The notes under the pieces were generated by a model, which was not told where the DNA came from, made no database searches, and was given only the letters and a program-made list of their open reading frames with translations. Made by a program: the position numbers and the translations under genes. 64,000 nt of DNA from NCBI GenBank assembly GCA_038106145.1, contig JAYODD010000005.1:62001-126000 (forward strand), in the 5' to 3' direction. This document shows positions 62,482 through 64,000 of the stretch, in pieces. This stretch comes from JBFJKD01 sp038106145 (GTDB lineage: Bacteria > Pseudomonadota > Gammaproteobacteria > Pseudomonadales > Porticoccaceae). The stretch's first letter is position 1, and every line of letters starts with the position of its first letter.

Positions 62482-64000
62482 ATGAAGACAATTAAAAAAC
62501 TGCTATTACCAACAGCGATTATCGCCGGGTTGGTCGCCGCAGACAGCGCCTTGGCGCTGGATGTGAGCGTGTCCGGTTTTATTCGCCAGGAAATGGCGTA
62601 CAAGATTTCTAGTGACGAAAATCCCAGCAATAAACACGGCCATCCACTTAATGGCAAAGCGGTACCGAATACCGCATTGACAAATCTTGGTACTTTTATG
62701 CTGTTGGATGATCTTACGGACGGGATTATCCCTCCCGGTGGTGATGGAGTGGGCATCGCCACCGCAGGCCTCGTCCCGCCGACGTTTACCAAATCCGATT
62801 CCAGTCTCGATAATGACTGGAATGTGTTTGCCACCAAGGCGGAGCTGGATTTCACCATTAGCATTAACGATAACTTTTCGGCGTTTGCCAAGCTGCGCGG
62901 TTATTATCAGCCAGACGTATTTGAAGAGTTTGGCGAAAATAACGGGTTCGAGGTTGAGAACCATGGCAATGAGGCGACCTTCCTCTCCATGAGTGATGAT
63001 GACTACATGGTGGATATTCCGGCCCTGTATCTAGACTACATCAACGGCCCGGTGTGGATACGGGTGGGTCAACAACAAATCGCCTGGGGTGAGGCCCTGT
63101 TTTTCCGGGTTGCGGATGTGGCCAACGGCCTGGATTTGCGCCGGCATTTGATTTACGACCTGGGCGCGGAAGAGTATGCCGACGAGCGTCTGTCGGCGCC
63201 AGGGGTGCGTGCCACCTTCACTCTCAACACGGACTGGTCACTGGAAGTGTTTGCGCAGATGTTCCAGCCGTCGGTGTTGCCGCCACGGGGCTCACCCTAT
63301 AATTTGGTGCCCTACGCCTTTACGCCAAACTACAAGGATGGGTTTGACAAGGTGGACGACACCTGGAACGCCGGCTTTCGTTTAACGGGTCAACTGGGCA
63401 ACCTGGGCGTGCAGGCCTTTGCGGTAAGCCGTCATAACCCCGATCCAATCTTCACTTGGGCCCCGGGTGGGCAAGTGCTGACCGGACTTCCTGATGCGGT
63501 TGGCTTCAACGGCCCCTTTCCAATCCCGGGAGGCAGTGGTGAAACCTTCGCTACGCAACCATTTGTGCAGGAACTCACTGGCACCTTTGGTACCAACTCA
63601 GCAGCGGACTGGTTTACTACTGCAGGGTTAGCTGGCTTAAACGGTGTTGACGCCCTCAATCAAATGGTAAACGATTACGGTTATACGGCAGATGCATTTA
63701 CTGTCTTTAGTTTTTATGGTCTGACCGATGGGGTGTTTAATCCTTTTATTTCTACAATTGATCAGGCGTACCCGATTCTCGATGTGTTCTTTACCGGCCT
63801 GGGTCCGTTGGAAGCAGAGCTTGAAGTTCAGTATGCTTACGAGAACGTCTTTGGTTTTGGCTTGAATTACATTTTCTACGCTGAGCCCGATACTCTGCTC
63901 GATCAGCTGGTGGTACGTTTTGAGGGCAGCTATACACCGGATAAAAAATTCACTGATCCCGGTCTTTCCAAGCACTTTCTGGAAAAAGACGAGTGGGTCA
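62482..64000 (+). CDS. DUF1302 outer-membrane beta-barrel-like protein, copy 2 (3' end cut by window edge)
   Basis: The first 506 codons of a DUF1302 protein; no stop is reached before the window ends. It has a signal peptide (1-25, ALA before the cut) and mature start LDVSVSGFIRQE. Blocks shared with copy 1 include DNDWNVFATKAELDFT, RGYYQPDVF, RVGQQQIAWGEALFFRVADV and YAYENVFGFGLNYIFYAEPD. Between shared blocks (about residues 40-90 and 330-440) the two differ in length and sequence. GGAGG lies 4 bases before the ATG. Pairing with an unchanged DUF1329 suggests a second substrate range. Confidence 0.92.
   Translation, partial: MKTIKKLLLPTAIIAGLVAADSALALDVSVSGFIRQEMAYKISSDENPSNKHGHPLNGKAVPNTALTNLGTFMLLDDLTDGIIPPGGDGVGIATAGLVPPTFTKSDSSLDNDWNVFATKAELDFTISINDNFSAFAKLRGYYQPDVFEEFGENNGFEVENHGNEATFLSMSDDDYMVDIPALYLDYINGPVWIRVGQQQIAWGEALFFRVADVANGLDLRRHLIYDLGAEEYADERLSAPGVRATFTLNTDWSLEVFAQMFQPSVLPPRGSPYNLVPYAFTPNYKDGFDKVDDTWNAGFRLTGQLGNLGVQAFAVSRHNPDPIFTWAPGGQVLTGLPDAVGFNGPFPIPGGSGETFATQPFVQELTGTFGTNSAADWFTTAGLAGLNGVDALNQMVNDYGYTADAFTVFSFYGLTDGVFNPFISTIDQAYPILDVFFTGLGPLEAELEVQYAYENVFGFGLNYIFYAEPDTLLDQLVVRFEGSYTPDKKFTDPGLSKHFLEKDEWV

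Noticed and set aside
1..64000. CRISPR arrays, tRNA, rRNA, insertion sequences, prophage genes
   Set aside because: Looked for spaced repeats, cloverleaf T-loops, transposase or integrase motifs and found none that I could support.

Overview
The window is a GC-rich bacterial chromosome segment (a draft scaffold, since a 10-base N run sits at 55234-55243). The block proA-nadD-rsfS-rlmH-mrdA-mrdB-mltB-rlpA-dacA-ybeD-lipB-lipA, in the order found in Pseudomonas, marks a gammaproteobacterium. Together with a copper membrane monooxygenase and many aromatic-ring dioxygenases, it suggests a hydrocarbon-degrading marine-type lineage (Cellvibrionales/Halieaceae-like). That assignment is inference; no rRNA or tRNA gene was recognised.

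Layout. (1) 1-9.5 kb: mixed genes: DUF4197 fragment, SelW-like protein, an MMPL/RND exporter with an acidic insert, a secreted TPR protein, a cytochrome P450, small membrane proteins, a LON-domain protein and a MaoC-fold protein. (2) 9.7-23.6 kb: housekeeping: proline and NAD synthesis, ribosome silencing and methylation, the elongasome pair PBP2/RodA with MltB, RlpA and DacA, lipoate synthesis, DUF1244 and a Lon-family protease. (3) 23.9-28.5 kb: signalling: a PilH-like receiver, and on the minus strand a PAS histidine kinase followed by REC-HDOD and REC-degenerate-HD-GYP proteins. (4) 28.8-32.3 kb: PHP phosphoesterase, SprT, SlyD, GIY-YIG, DUF2288, YaeQ. (5) 32.4-48.6 kb: aromatic catabolic island with four Rieske oxygenase alpha/beta pairs, two extradiol dioxygenases, a ring-cleavage-product hydrolase, two SDR dehydrogenases, a truncated haemoglobin, NnrU and an AraC regulator, with rimO embedded. 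(6) 49.1-52.9 kb: a pmo/amo-family operon C-A-B plus a fourth exported protein. (7) 53.3-64 kb: an envelope module RND-DUF1329-YCF48-DUF1302, then a second DUF1329-DUF1302 pair cut by the window end. The two DUF1329 genes differ at only 2 of 1398 bases.

Working model. The copper monooxygenase would hydroxylate a small hydrocarbon at the membrane. The adjacent RND, Tat-exported DUF1329, Asp-box (YCF48) and outer-membrane DUF1302 proteins look like an envelope-spanning transport route for a hydrophobic substrate or product. The Rieske oxygenases, extradiol enzymes and hydrolase would open aromatic rings by meta cleavage. No ferredoxin, reductase or lower meta-pathway genes are in the window, so these must be elsewhere. 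The strongest candidates for new biology are the fourth Cu-monooxygenase operon protein, predicted to begin with histidine after signal cleavage, and the duplicated transport module.
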